20,285 bases of DNA from the IMG/VR virus record IMGVR_UViG_3300021962_000832, positions 1 to 20,285 of that record. One strand, written 5' to 3'. The notes below the pieces were generated by a model. It did no database searches and had not been told where the DNA came from. It saw only the letters and a program-made list of their open reading frames with translations. A program made the position numbers and the translations under genes. Shown piece after piece: positions 14,749 through 20,145 of the stretch; within the stretch, counting starts at the first letter, position 1; every line of letters starts with the position of its first letter. This DNA is from a virus.

Positions 14749-15794
14749 CAACCGTTCTCGGCCTGTGCTGATTTCCATGGCCAATAAGGCCGCGCTGAAA
14801 TGCGGATTGGTGTTGGGATCGGGCGCACCGGTATCAATAATCACCAGCGTGCGGCTTGCGCTCAGGCGGTGATAGCCGCCTTGGGGCAGGGTGCGCAGCG
14901 AGCGTCCCCGGCTGTCGGCCCGGGTCAGAATGGTATCGATGGTTAACGGATCGCCCTGATTGCCGCCCTGAAAACTGGCCAAGGCACCATCGCCATGCCG
15001 CCATAATTTCAGCGCCAGCGTCATGCGGCTGATGGCGGTGGTCAGAAAGCCGGGAGGCTTTTCATGCGCGAGAGCAAAGCAATTCCGCAGATCAATCAAG
15101 CCCCGCAGCGCCAGCATGTGGCGTTCCGGATTGCGTTCATTCAGACAGCCATCACCGAGCAGGTGCCGGGTAAGGGCGGTTTCCAGCGTGTCCAGCGCAG
15201 CCTTGAGATGAAGGGATTCCGGATCGAGGCATTGCGCCGCCAGCGCCCAGCCCGTAAGGCTGACCAGCGCATCTGCGCCGGTCAAGCGCCCGGGCAACAG
15301 GCGGCTTAGATGTCGGGCCGGCGCATCATGGCGCGATAGAGGCGCTCGCGAAAGCTGTGATCGGCATTTTCCAGAAAGAAATCATGCAGTAACAGCCAAT
15401 GCCGCAATCTGAGGCCGGTGGCGACAGCGTCCCAGCCGGGTTCGGCCCAGCGTTCATAATGGTCAAGCCATTGGCTGCACAGGGTGCGGGCGCGCTTACG
15501 GGCCTGATCGCCCCCTTGGCTGCGCAGATCATGCAGCCAGCCAAAACCGTGCAGGGCGATTAACACCGCTGTGGGCTGGGGCAGATCGGGAATAAAGGGA
15601 TCGCTGTCAATTGTGATGATCCGCCCGCACAGATGATAGCGCCCGGCCAAAATATCCGCCCCGCGTGCGGGATCGCCCGGCCAAGGATCGGCAGGCGTTA
15701 CCCGCAACCGCCGCGGCATCAAGACGAGGCGCAGGCTTTGTTGATTGACGCTACGGAACAGCGCGCGGAAAGCTAAAAAACATAGTAAAATCAT
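14742..15794 (-). pseudogene. Truncated, frameshifted heparinase II/III-family gene
   Basis: Two minus-strand frames are pieces of one bacterial heparinase II/III-like protein. The first half (15794-15306) has LVLMPRRLRVTPADPWPGDPARGADILAGRYHLCG, LHGFGWLHDLRSQGGDQARKRARTL and RLRHWLLLHDFFLENADHSFRERLYRAM. The second half (about 15300-14742) has LLPGRLTGADALVSLTGWALA, HLLGDGCLNERNPERHMLALRGLIDLR, LWRHGDGALASFQGGNQGD and AMEISTGRERLIV. The frame changes between MMRRPDI-stop and HLSRLLPGRL, near 15300-15310, by loss or gain of one base. The C-terminal beta-sandwich expected after 'GRERLIVNCG' is absent. The GC-rich composition differs from both flanks. An AT-rich in-frame extension (15795-15908) is of doubtful authenticity. 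Inactive. It is either host DNA flanking a prophage or captured cargo. Confidence 0.8.
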
Positions 15795-15919
15795 AGCCTT
15801 ATCTTTTGATCGTGTTTTGATTGTTTCCTGCTGGTTTACAATAGATGGGTTTTGCGGTTTGATTGTAGACTGTTCATTGACAATTCCAGCATATTTTTGA
15901 TTTTCCATAATTCTGGTAT

Positions 15920-15945
15920 TACGCGTGCGCGTGCGCGTGTGCGCG
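15920..15945. repeat. Alternating purine-pyrimidine (CG/TG) tract, Z-DNA-prone
   Basis: 26 bp of uninterrupted purine-pyrimidine alternation (TACGCGTGCGCGTGCGCGTG then TGCGCG), 12 bp upstream of the longest possible heparinase frame. A shorter alternating tract (16 bp) lies at 14706-14721, as the spacer of the late promoter. Thus the GC-rich gene fragment is bracketed by two such tracts. An A-rich stretch (15971-15979) and the first promoter cassette follow. It has no coding content. Confidence 0.6.
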
Positions 15946-15989
15946 GGTGCCCTAATTATTTTTTTGGGTCAAAAAAAAATCAATTTTGT

Positions 15990-16051
15990 GCATTTTCGCA
16001 TTGACAATCGTTTTTGACGGGGATAGATTAGGGTTATCGGACAACACAAGG
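15990..16051 (+). repeat. Promoter-leader cassette, copy 1 (62 bp)
   Basis: Matches 17018-17079 at 56 of 62 positions. The last 32 bases, from GGGATAGATTAGGG through CGGACAACACAAGG, are identical. The cassette includes a full promoter and an untranslated leader ending in a purine-rich Shine-Dalgarno-like AAGG. It places two separate short gene groups under the same control. The conserved leader ATCGGACAACA could be an operator or an RNA regulatory element. Confidence 0.85.
16001..16029 (+). promoter_or_regulatory. Sigma70-type promoter P1 of right arm
   Basis: TTGACA (16001-16006), 17 bp, TAGATT (16024-16029). Start expected near 16036, about 30 bases before the first gene. A second copy is found at 17029-17057 with identical boxes and spacing, which strongly supports real function. 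Confidence 0.85.
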
Positions 16052-16066
16052 ATGAGGATTAAAACC

Positions 16067-16288
16067 ATGACAACCAAGAGACAATATCTAGCAATCGTCC
16101 ATACATATGGGATCTGTTGTGATGAGGATGGCGCATATATCGGAGAGATATATGTGTTTGGCTCGACAAAAGAGCGTGACGATTTTGTCGATGATGGGCC
16201 TGATTATCGGAGTAGCCGTGGCTTTAGGCAAGCTATAACGCGCCGTGAGGCCATGCGCACTGCGGACGCAATTTATTGGCAGCACTAA
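16067..16288 (+). CDS. Hypothetical 73-aa protein, first gene of cassette 1
   Basis: MTTKRQYLAIVHTYGICCDE to ...FRQAITRREAMRTADAIYWQH. Mixed beta (YLAIVHTYGI; YIGEIYVFGS) then alpha (FRQAITRREAMRTADAIY), with acidic middle (KERDDFVDDGPDY). Start chosen 31 bases after the expected transcription start, with AGGA 8 bp upstream. An ATG at 16052 is possible but would leave almost no leader beyond the repeat. It ends in a TAATG overlap with the next frame. No family recognised; compact fold suggests an early-type small regulator or inhibitor, but this is speculation. Confidence 0.65.
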   Translation: MTTKRQYLAIVHTYGICCDEDGAYIGEIYVFGSTKERDDFVDDGPDYRSSRGFRQAITRREAMRTADAIYWQH

Positions 16289-16299
16289 TGAGGCAAGCC

Positions 16300-16725
16300 A
16301 TGAAAGGATCTTTGGGAATGTCCAAAAAATATCAAGATGAGTACGTTATAAATTGTAAAGGTGACGCTGTCACCGGAGATGAGATCGCCTTTGTTGAGGC
16401 GGTTTTTGAGGGATCTTATAGGAGCCCAAAATATGTGGGCGAGAGAACAATTTTTGGAAGAATCGTGAAAGATTCGTATGGTGCTGAAAAGCAACAACAT
16501 ACGTTCACGATTCTTGTGGATTTTGTTGAGGGGGCAAACAAAAAAGACGTCATTGTCGGATCAAAAATCCGGCGCAAAGGCCGTAACTTGTACGGCATAT
16601 CGACGATGCGCAAGGCATGGGTTGATGAGTCGATGCGCAAGGTGGCGCTTGCTGAAAAGCACGCGAGGGGTGGTGCGGCACGCGCCGAGCGCGACCATCG
16701 CAAGGCAGGAGGATTTTATGGTTGA
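16300..16725 (+). CDS. Hypothetical 141-aa protein
   Basis: Starts MKGSLGMSKKYQDEYVINCK. The ATG at 16300 has GAGG six bases upstream; the ATG at 16288 overlaps the previous stop (TAATG), and 16318 has AAGGA nine bases upstream, so the true start is uncertain by a few codons. A central beta-rich region (TIFGRIVKDSYGAEKQQHTFTILVDFVEG; KKDVIVGSKIRRKGRNLYGIST) precedes a basic helical tail (ESMRKVALAEKHARGGAARAERDHRKAGGFYG). The tail might bind nucleic acid. No family recognised. It overlaps the following gene by 8 bp, so translation is probably coupled. Confidence 0.65.
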   Translation: MKGSLGMSKKYQDEYVINCKGDAVTGDEIAFVEAVFEGSYRSPKYVGERTIFGRIVKDSYGAEKQQHTFTILVDFVEGANKKDVIVGSKIRRKGRNLYGISTMRKAWVDESMRKVALAEKHARGGAARAERDHRKAGGFYG

Positions 16726-17011
16726 ATTTTTTGTTATCTCAAAAGAGACATTTTTACCGATCCGGATCGTCTGTGATCCGGAAAGGGAAATAATTGACGG
16801 TAAAAATGAAAGGATTATGTCATATAATGACTACTATCAAGAGTTGTTATACAACATTGATGGTAATGACGAGTTCTTCGACGAGGAAGAGCCTGCAACC
16901 TACGGAATATCGTTGCTATTCCGTGCATTAAAAAAAATCGGAGAGTTAGAAATGGCACACTTTAGGGTAAGTGCTGCTGAAAGTACGGCCTTGTCGATAC
17001 TGGGAGGTTAA
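16718..17011 (+). CDS. Hypothetical 97-aa acidic protein with fused repeat-derived C-terminus
   Basis: The ATG at 16718 follows a perfect GGAGG with good spacing. Residues 1-78 form an acidic protein (MVEFFVISKETFLPIRIVCD, DYYQELLYNIDGNDEFFDEEEPATYG, SLLFRALKKIGELE). The final 19 residues (MAHFRVSAAESTALSILGG) are encoded by a 39-bp segment repeated at 17781-17819, where it is the start of a membrane-protein gene. An Shine-Dalgarno-like GGAG precedes the internal ATG too. So the native C-terminus is likely lost and the reading frame now runs into a truncated copy of another gene. Function unknown. Confidence 0.62.
   Translation: MVEFFVISKETFLPIRIVCDPEREIIDGKNERIMSYNDYYQELLYNIDGNDEFFDEEEPATYGISLLFRALKKIGELEMAHFRVSAAESTALSILGG
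16952..16990 (+). repeat. Direct repeat A, copy 1: 5' end of small membrane-protein gene
   Basis: 39 bp, starting ATGGCACACTTTAGGGTAAG, matching 17781-17819 at most positions, with differences mainly at third codon positions. It encodes MAHFRVSAAES here and MTHFRVSAAES there. Third-base bias suggests both copies were coding for some time after duplication. After ~13 codons the sequences diverge fully. Confidence 0.8.
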
Positions 17012-17017
17012 ACTGAT

Positions 17018-17079
17018 GCATTTTTGTATTGACAATCGTTCTTGGTTGGGATAGATTAGGGTTATCGGACAACACAAGG
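17018..17079 (+). repeat. Promoter-leader cassette, copy 2 (62 bp)
   Basis: The second copy of the element at 15990-16051 (56/62 identical). It begins 7 bases after the stop of the 97-aa gene and ends directly before the next gene's Shine-Dalgarno region. Most differences lie in the spacer and upstream of -35, while both promoter boxes and the entire leader are conserved. This pattern points to selection on promoter boxes and leader. Confidence 0.85.
17029..17057 (+). promoter_or_regulatory. Sigma70-type promoter P2 of right arm
   Basis: TTGACA (17029-17034), 17 bp, TAGATT (17052-17057), the same boxes and spacing as at 16001-16029. Start expected near 17064, ~26 bases before the ATG at 17090. 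Confidence 0.85.
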
Positions 17080-17089
17080 GGTACGGATT

Positions 17090-17353
17090 ATGAGTACAAA
17101 AGAACAGATTGACTTAACGTACCGGCACGATGGTTTTTGGATAAAATTCTTCCCTGTGAGCGATGCGGGGGTGGGTTTGTACGAGTCAATGCTGATGGCT
17201 GGGAATGAAGCCGTTTTGACGATACATGCTGATGCATTTATCCGTGCTTTACGAAAGTCTGGCTACGTTGTCAGGCGATCAAAAGAGCCATCGTCCAAGT
17301 CATTAGAGTGGACCTCAGAAGACGAGGCTTTACTCTCAGCTTTAAACGTATAA
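17090..17353 (+). CDS. Hypothetical 87-aa protein, first gene of cassette 2
   Basis: MSTKEQIDLTYRHDGFWIKF ... ADAFIRALRKSGYVVRRSKE ... WTSEDEALLSALNV. The Shine-Dalgarno AAGGGG lies eight bases before the ATG. The predicted order is beta-beta-alpha (HDGFWIKFFPVS; EAVLTIHADAFIRALRKSGYVVRR), then a short polar tail. It has no detectable similarity to the first gene of cassette 1 despite the same promoter. No family recognised. Confidence 0.65.
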   Translation: MSTKEQIDLTYRHDGFWIKFFPVSDAGVGLYESMLMAGNEAVLTIHADAFIRALRKSGYVVRRSKEPSSKSLEWTSEDEALLSALNV

Positions 17354-17368
17354 TCAGGGGCAACGACT

Positions 17369-17794
17369 ATGACAAACAGAAAAACCTTACACCAAGTTGC
17401 ACACGCAATTTGGAATGGCTGTGCGTTGCCAAAAGATTATGAAAACTTATGTAGAGTTGTTAAAATTATTTTGAAAGAGGAACGATACAATCACATTTGT
17501 GAGAGTCATTCTGAAAAAATAGCCCAAATGATTCAAGAATTGAGATGTAAAATTGATATTAGGACTCATGGATACTCTTTTGGGAGTTACGGGATGGTTC
17601 CTGATTCGGCCAGAAAAGGGAACCAATTGAAATGTTTGGATGATCCATTAGTTATTCGGAAAAGTTTAAGAATGTTACCGAAATATGTGTGGTTTGGAAT
17701 ATTACAAACCAGACGTGAGGAAAAAAAATCAGGAGCTCAAGTCGGGGACGCCAGAGCCGTAGGTTGGGTGGAGGATGAAAATGACACACTTTAG
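17369..17794 (+). CDS. Hypothetical 141-aa protein, AT-rich
   Basis: MTNRKTLHQVAHAIWNGCAL; then KDYENLCRVVKIILKEERYNHICESHSEKIAQMIQELRC (two helices), a loop (THGYSFGSYGMVPDSARKG), DPLVIRKSLRMLPKYVWFGIL and a charged C-terminus (VGWVEDENDTL). Base composition is clearly more AT-rich than the adjoining genes, consistent with separate acquisition. GGGG precedes the ATG at 9 bp. It overlaps the start of the membrane protein gene by 14 bp. No family recognised; possible helical DNA-binding or toxin-like protein, unproven. Confidence 0.6.
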   Translation: MTNRKTLHQVAHAIWNGCALPKDYENLCRVVKIILKEERYNHICESHSEKIAQMIQELRCKIDIRTHGYSFGSYGMVPDSARKGNQLKCLDDPLVIRKSLRMLPKYVWFGILQTRREEKKSGAQVGDARAVGWVEDENDTL

Positions 17795-17819
17795 GGTGAG
17801 TGCTGCTGAAAGTGCAGCA
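17781..17819 (+). repeat. Direct repeat A, copy 2
   Basis: The intact-gene copy of the 39-bp element at 16952-16990. It contains the ATG and first 13 codons of the 55-aa membrane protein, so this copy is likely the source and 16952-16990 the truncated one. Confidence 0.8.
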
Positions 17820-17948
17820 TGGTTTGCGCACCGGCGGGCCGCTCGGCGTCGGATGTTTTGGGCGATGCTGATTGACGGCATCGTGATCTGGACACTGTTT
17901 GTTATGATGTCCGGACTAATGATTTTTTGTTGGGCGGTGTGGGGATGA
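17781..17948 (+). CDS. Small single-span membrane protein, 55 aa
   Basis: MTHFRVSAAESAAWFAHRRA-ARRRMF followed by one long hydrophobic span (FWAMLIDGIVIWTLFVMMSG-LMIFCWAVWG, ~26-55). Positive charges (HRRAARRR) lie directly before the span, so the N-terminus is predicted cytoplasmic. GGAGG lies six bases upstream of the ATG. The first ~13 codons are duplicated at 16952-16990 (repeat A). The stop TGA overlaps the two ATGs of the next gene. The small size, and a promoter cassette nearby, would suit a holin-like, membrane-toxin or superinfection-exclusion peptide, but there is no motif to select among these. Confidence 0.65.
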   Translation: MTHFRVSAAESAAWFAHRRAARRRMFWAMLIDGIVIWTLFVMMSGLMIFCWAVWG

Positions 17949-18181
17949 TGGACAAATTATCCGGGCTGAATGACCTTGATCGTTATGATCTGATTGAGGA
18001 TTTTGAGAGGATGAACCCGGATTGTGTGTACTCCACTCCTAATGAGATTAACGCCCGACGCGTTGCTCAGAAATTGGATCGGAAGAACACGAAACGTGAG
18101 AAACGTGAAAAGAGGAATCGGAAAAATGAAAAAAATCATCACCGGCCCAACGGGGTCTGGAAAAACATATCAGGCCATTAG
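17945..18181 (+). CDS. Hypothetical 78-aa protein with very basic C-terminus
   Basis: MMDKLSGLNDLDRYDLIEDFERMNPDCVYSTPNEINARRVAQKLDRK... followed by a Lys/Arg/Asn tract (KREKREKRNRKNEKN). The ATG overlaps the previous stop (ATGATGG), so translation is coupled. The 5' half is a plausible acidic helical protein. The last ~19 codons run over the start and Walker-A region of the helicase fragment in another frame, a 56-bp overlap that is long for a true gene pair. The C-terminus may be an artefact of a lost stop. A short direct repeat GAAACGTGA x2 lies in the basic part. Function unknown. Confidence 0.5.
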   Translation: MMDKLSGLNDLDRYDLIEDFERMNPDCVYSTPNEINARRVAQKLDRKNTKREKREKRNRKNEKNHHRPNGVWKNISGH

Positions 18182-19153
18182 CCGGGCGCGGGCCTTGGGC
18201 CGGTTTGCGTATGCAGCGCCGTGCAGGCTGCTGGCATACGAAAGTTTCATAAAATATGCGGGGCCAAGTGATCGTCTGGAGACGGGCGGTGCCCAAGTTA
18301 TTCTTGGACGTGGCAGTCTGTTTACCTGCTTTTCCGGGATCAACCCGGATCATATCCGGCAAGGCCGATCGAAGAATTTAACATTAAGCGTATCGGATAC
18401 CTAGATGCGCTTGTCCGGATGCGATCAGGGGTATCAACCCTGATAATCGCCTCATCCATTAAGGATGCCGATTGGTTTTCTACAAAATACGAAGCATCTC
18501 TAATAACCAGAGAGTTTTCGGAGTATCATATTTTTAAGACAATGATTGATTTTCAGGAGGGGAAAATCAACCGTTTGGTGTCAACTAATATCGCCGCACA
18601 AGGGCTCAATTTACCTTGTGAGAATCTGATTCTCCATCTCAATAATTGGGATGGAAAAAAGGATATTTGCCAGAAAATTGGGCGTCTTGGACGCCCCTTT
18701 ATGGGCAAAAATGACATAGCTCTGACTGTGTCATATCATTGTGATATGGATAGTTATGACGCCTCATATCACAGCGCGACAGAAAAACGTCTGGATGCTT
18801 GGGACAACCGGCTGGTTGTCGAGAGAATTGTACAACCGGGCGGTGATCTGGCGCACTGGAGGGTCAACCTTGACCATGTGCCAGAGCCTGACAAAGATTA
18901 TCAGGAGCCGGGGCGTGACCGGGGTTGCGAGCTGCTGATTTACAAACAGCTCAAAAAAAGATGGCGTGCGGAAGCCGAGGCCATGAATAATGAAATTATC
19001 AGGTTGGTAAACAAACCTGAAGTAACGGCCAGTGAAGCGCGTGAACGCATCCCTGAAGCCATGTGGCGGTGGATGATGGACGAGGAGGACATGACCGAGA
19101 GTGAGGTTATGGAAAAGAGGATTGCAACCGGTGATAGGTATTATCCGGTTTGA
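18126..19153 (+). pseudogene. Decayed SF2 helicase (two frames, motif II missing)
   Basis: First frame (18126-18404) begins MKKIITGPTGSGKTYQAISR, a perfect Walker A/motif I, then a motif-Ia-like GRFAYAAPCRLLAYESFIKYAG. Second frame is open from before 18359 (ARPIEEFNIKRIGYLDALVRMRSG), with STLIIASSIKDADWF resembling motif IV, NRLVSTNIAAQGLNLPCENLIL matching motif V and DICQKIGRLGRPF matching motif VI. No DEAD/DExH box or SAT motif lies between. The joined protein would be ~340 aa, so about 80-100 residues around motif II appear deleted and a frameshift follows near 18355-18370. The C-terminal part (DHVPEPDKDYQEP; KRWRAEAEAMNNEIIRLVNK; WRWMMDEEDMTESEVM) is family-specific. As a helicase it must be inactive. 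GAGGA precedes the ATG. Not a programmed frameshift: no slippery site. Confidence 0.75.
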
Positions 19154-19162
19154 TGTTTGATT

Positions 19163-19204
19163 GCCAGCCCTACGCCCGTGCTTGTTAAGCACGAACAGGC
19201 TGGC
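19163..19204 (+). other. Nested stem-loop after helicase remnant
   Basis: Outer stem GCCAGCC (19163-19169) with GGCTGGC (19198-19204) encloses a second perfect stem GTGCTT-GTT-AAGCAC (19178-19192). It follows the helicase stop by 9 bp and abuts the terminator at 19206-19234. It might stabilise the transcript 3' end, act as a cruciform, or be a recombination or attachment site. Confidence 0.6.
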
Positions 19205-19205
19205 G

Positions 19206-19234
19206 GGGTGGTGACAATTTATCACCACCCTTTT
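19206..19234 (+). terminator. Rho-independent terminator
   Basis: Perfect 9-bp stem GGGTGGTGA (19206-19214), 7-base loop CAATTTA, TCACCACCC (19222-19230), followed by TTTT. It is 50 bp after the helicase stop and ends the transcript of the right-arm gene series. The stem itself starts 1 bp after the nested stem-loop. Confidence 0.82.
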
Positions 19235-19251
19235 GAAAAATGGAGAAAGAA

Positions 19252-19389
19252 ATGAAAAAATCTAAGCTCAAAACCGCCGAGGTGAAGGGTGCAGCAGTCG
19301 AGGAACAGCGTATTTTTCACGCATTTTCTGCACCCAAAAATGCAAGAACCCCCTTTTTTATCAGGGGGTTATGCAGTGATCCATTCTAG
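19252..19389 (+). CDS. Hypothetical 45-aa protein, possibly a remnant
   Basis: ATG with GGAGA at 6-9 bp upstream; MKKSKLKTAEVKGAAVEEQR, then IFHAFSAPKNARTPFFIRGL and CSDPF-stop. The first 20 residues look like a genuine polar helix. The final part is coded across a strong stem-loop (19341-19375) and its stop lies in the first copy of repeat B (19383-19418). So the 3' end may be shaped by rearrangement. No family recognised. Confidence 0.45.
   Translation: MKKSKLKTAEVKGAAVEEQRIFHAFSAPKNARTPFFIRGLCSDPF
19341..19375 (+). other. Stem-loop within the 45-aa frame
   Basis: AACCCCCT (19347-19354) pairs with AGGGGGTT (19363-19370) over an 8-base T-rich loop. TGCA (19341-19344 and 19372-19375) extends the stem across a bulge. 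No T-run follows on either strand, so it is not a standard terminator. It could be a regulatory hairpin or a hairpin-end remnant of a small mobile sequence. Confidence 0.55.
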
Positions 19390-19418
19390 CAATAAGGGAT
19401 CAGTGGGTCAACCGTAAC
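19383..19418 (+). repeat. Direct repeat B, copy 1 (36 bp)
   Basis: Matches 19449-19484 with one mismatch in 36 bp. The two copies are 66 bp apart, exactly 22 codons, and are in the same frame. This copy lies before the ATG of the 79-aa gene, coding in frame ILAIRDQWVNRN but with no start codon of its own (a TGA sits just upstream). It is a truncated duplicate of the gene start. Confidence 0.85.
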
Positions 19419-19445
19419 TATAATAAATATACGCGTTTAGAAACA

Positions 19446-19685
19446 ATGATTCTAGCAATAAGGGATCAGTGGGTCAAGCGTAACGAGTCAGAATTTGTGG
19501 ATAAGGTGCGATTGCGCCGAGCAATCTTAAGGTGCGATGATAATATCGCGGTATGGTGCGATCCACCGAAACAACCTATTCTAACTTTTGATGAGGACGG
19601 AGATGTTGCTGAGGCCCAATACCCTGAATTGACTCCCGATGAGGAGTTTGAGGCGTGCTGCCACTGGGTGGCGAAGGAGGATTGA
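19446..19685 (+). CDS. Hypothetical 79-aa acidic protein
   Basis: MILAIRDQWVKRNESEFVDK; VRLRRAILRCDDNIAVWCDPPKQPILTFDED; ending DEEFEACCHWVAKED. There are four Cys (…RCDD, WCDP, ACCHW) but not in a zinc-finger pattern. The start is the only ATG that keeps the frame after an upstream TGA; the ribosome site is poor (GAAACA). The 5' end is repeated 66 bp upstream (repeat B). A hydrophilic, helix-rich small protein; no family recognised. Confidence 0.6.
   Translation: MILAIRDQWVKRNESEFVDKVRLRRAILRCDDNIAVWCDPPKQPILTFDEDGDVAEAQYPELTPDEEFEACCHWVAKED
19449..19484 (+). repeat. Direct repeat B, copy 2, at start of the 79-aa gene
   Basis: Codons 2-13 of the 79-aa protein (ILAIRDQWVKRN). The near-perfect upstream copy at 19383-19418 implies recent tandem duplication of a 66-bp unit or a replacement of the gene's upstream region. 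Confidence 0.85.
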
Positions 19686-19750
19686 CCATAACGGCCATAA
19701 TCGCAGGCTTGGTGCCGTGAACGTTACCAAGGCGTGCAGTTTAACCAAAG

Positions 19751-19783
19751 AGCCCGGTGTCATCACGTCAAAGACACCGGGCT
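19751..19783. other. Perfect 11-bp inverted repeat upstream of last gene
   Basis: AGCCCGGTGTC (19751-19761), 11-base loop, GACACCGGGCT (19773-19783). It lies 65 bp after the stop of the 79-aa gene and 2 bp before the proposed ATG of the 100-aa gene. No T-run follows on the plus strand. It would sequester the ribosome-binding region of that gene if transcribed through, so it may be a translational attenuator, a partial terminator, or an operator. Confidence 0.6.
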
Positions 19784-19785
19784 AT

Positions 19786-20088
19786 ATGATGGTGTACGAC
19801 ACGGGGAAGCGTCATGGTGACTTCAACGATGTTTTTTTTGTTGTCGATACCGCGGGGACGTGGTCGTCGGTCGTTCCACAACACTTAATATGTCCACAAG
19901 ACGAAGATATCCTGACTGGTAAAGAATTGCTTGTCAACGAGTGGAGATTCCATCATGGGACACATTTTGTCGAGTCAGCCTTGCGCAATCGCAGGGAACG
20001 TCTTCGGCGGGATGCGAGCAACATGATATCGCTAATCGGGGCAATCGCAATTTTCATTTTAACGCATGTCTTTATCAGGTACTACTGA
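19786..20088 (+). CDS. Small protein with C-terminal membrane anchor, 100 aa
   Basis: From the ATG pair at 19786/19789: MMVYDTGKRHGDFNDVFFVV, DTAGTWSSVVPQHLICPQDEDILTGKELLVNEWRFHHGTHF, then a basic linker (RNRRERLRRDASN) and a C-terminal span MISLIGAIAIFILTHVFIRYY. A soluble domain followed by basic residues and one hydrophobic helix fits a tail-anchored inner-membrane protein with its N-terminus in the cytoplasm. The frame is open back to 19639, but that part overlaps the previous gene and runs through the perfect inverted repeat, so the shorter form is preferred. No strong ribosome site is seen. No family recognised. Confidence 0.55.
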   Translation: MMVYDTGKRHGDFNDVFFVVDTAGTWSSVVPQHLICPQDEDILTGKELLVNEWRFHHGTHFVESALRNRRERLRRDASNMISLIGAIAIFILTHVFIRYY

Positions 20089-20113
20089 GGGTAAGGCACT
20101 ATTTCCCTCATTA

Positions 20114-20145
20114 CCCCCAGACTGTCTCCAGCTCCGGGGTTTTTT
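20114..20145 (+). terminator. Weak hairpin with T6 run after last gene
   Basis: CCCC (20114-20118) may pair with GGGG (20136-20139) around an inner AGAC-T-GTCT stem, followed by TTTTTT (20140-20145). It lies 25 bp past the stop of the 100-aa gene. The stem is short and the loop is large, so strength is uncertain. Confidence 0.35.

Noticed and set aside
15795-15908. In-frame AT-rich N-terminal extension of the heparinase fragment
   Set aside because: Polar, repetitive sequence unlike heparinase N-termini and with a sharp fall in GC; probably non-coding DNA that happens to be open.
15920-15945. CRISPR or phase-variation tract
   Set aside because: A simple alternating dinucleotide-like run, with no spaced repeats; it lies outside any supported gene.
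16478-16717. Longer N-terminus for the 97-aa gene
   Set aside because: It overlaps the preceding gene for 240 bp, is Arg/Ser-rich shadow sequence, and the internal ATG at 16718 has a perfect GGAGG.
18355-18370. Programmed ribosomal frameshift in the helicase
   Set aside because: No slippery heptamer or strong downstream structure, and motif II is missing altogether, so mutation is the simpler explanation.
19419-19424. TATAAT as a promoter of the 79-aa gene
   Set aside because: Good -10 but no -35 resembling TTGACA at 16-18 bp; noted only as a possibility in the duplication finding.
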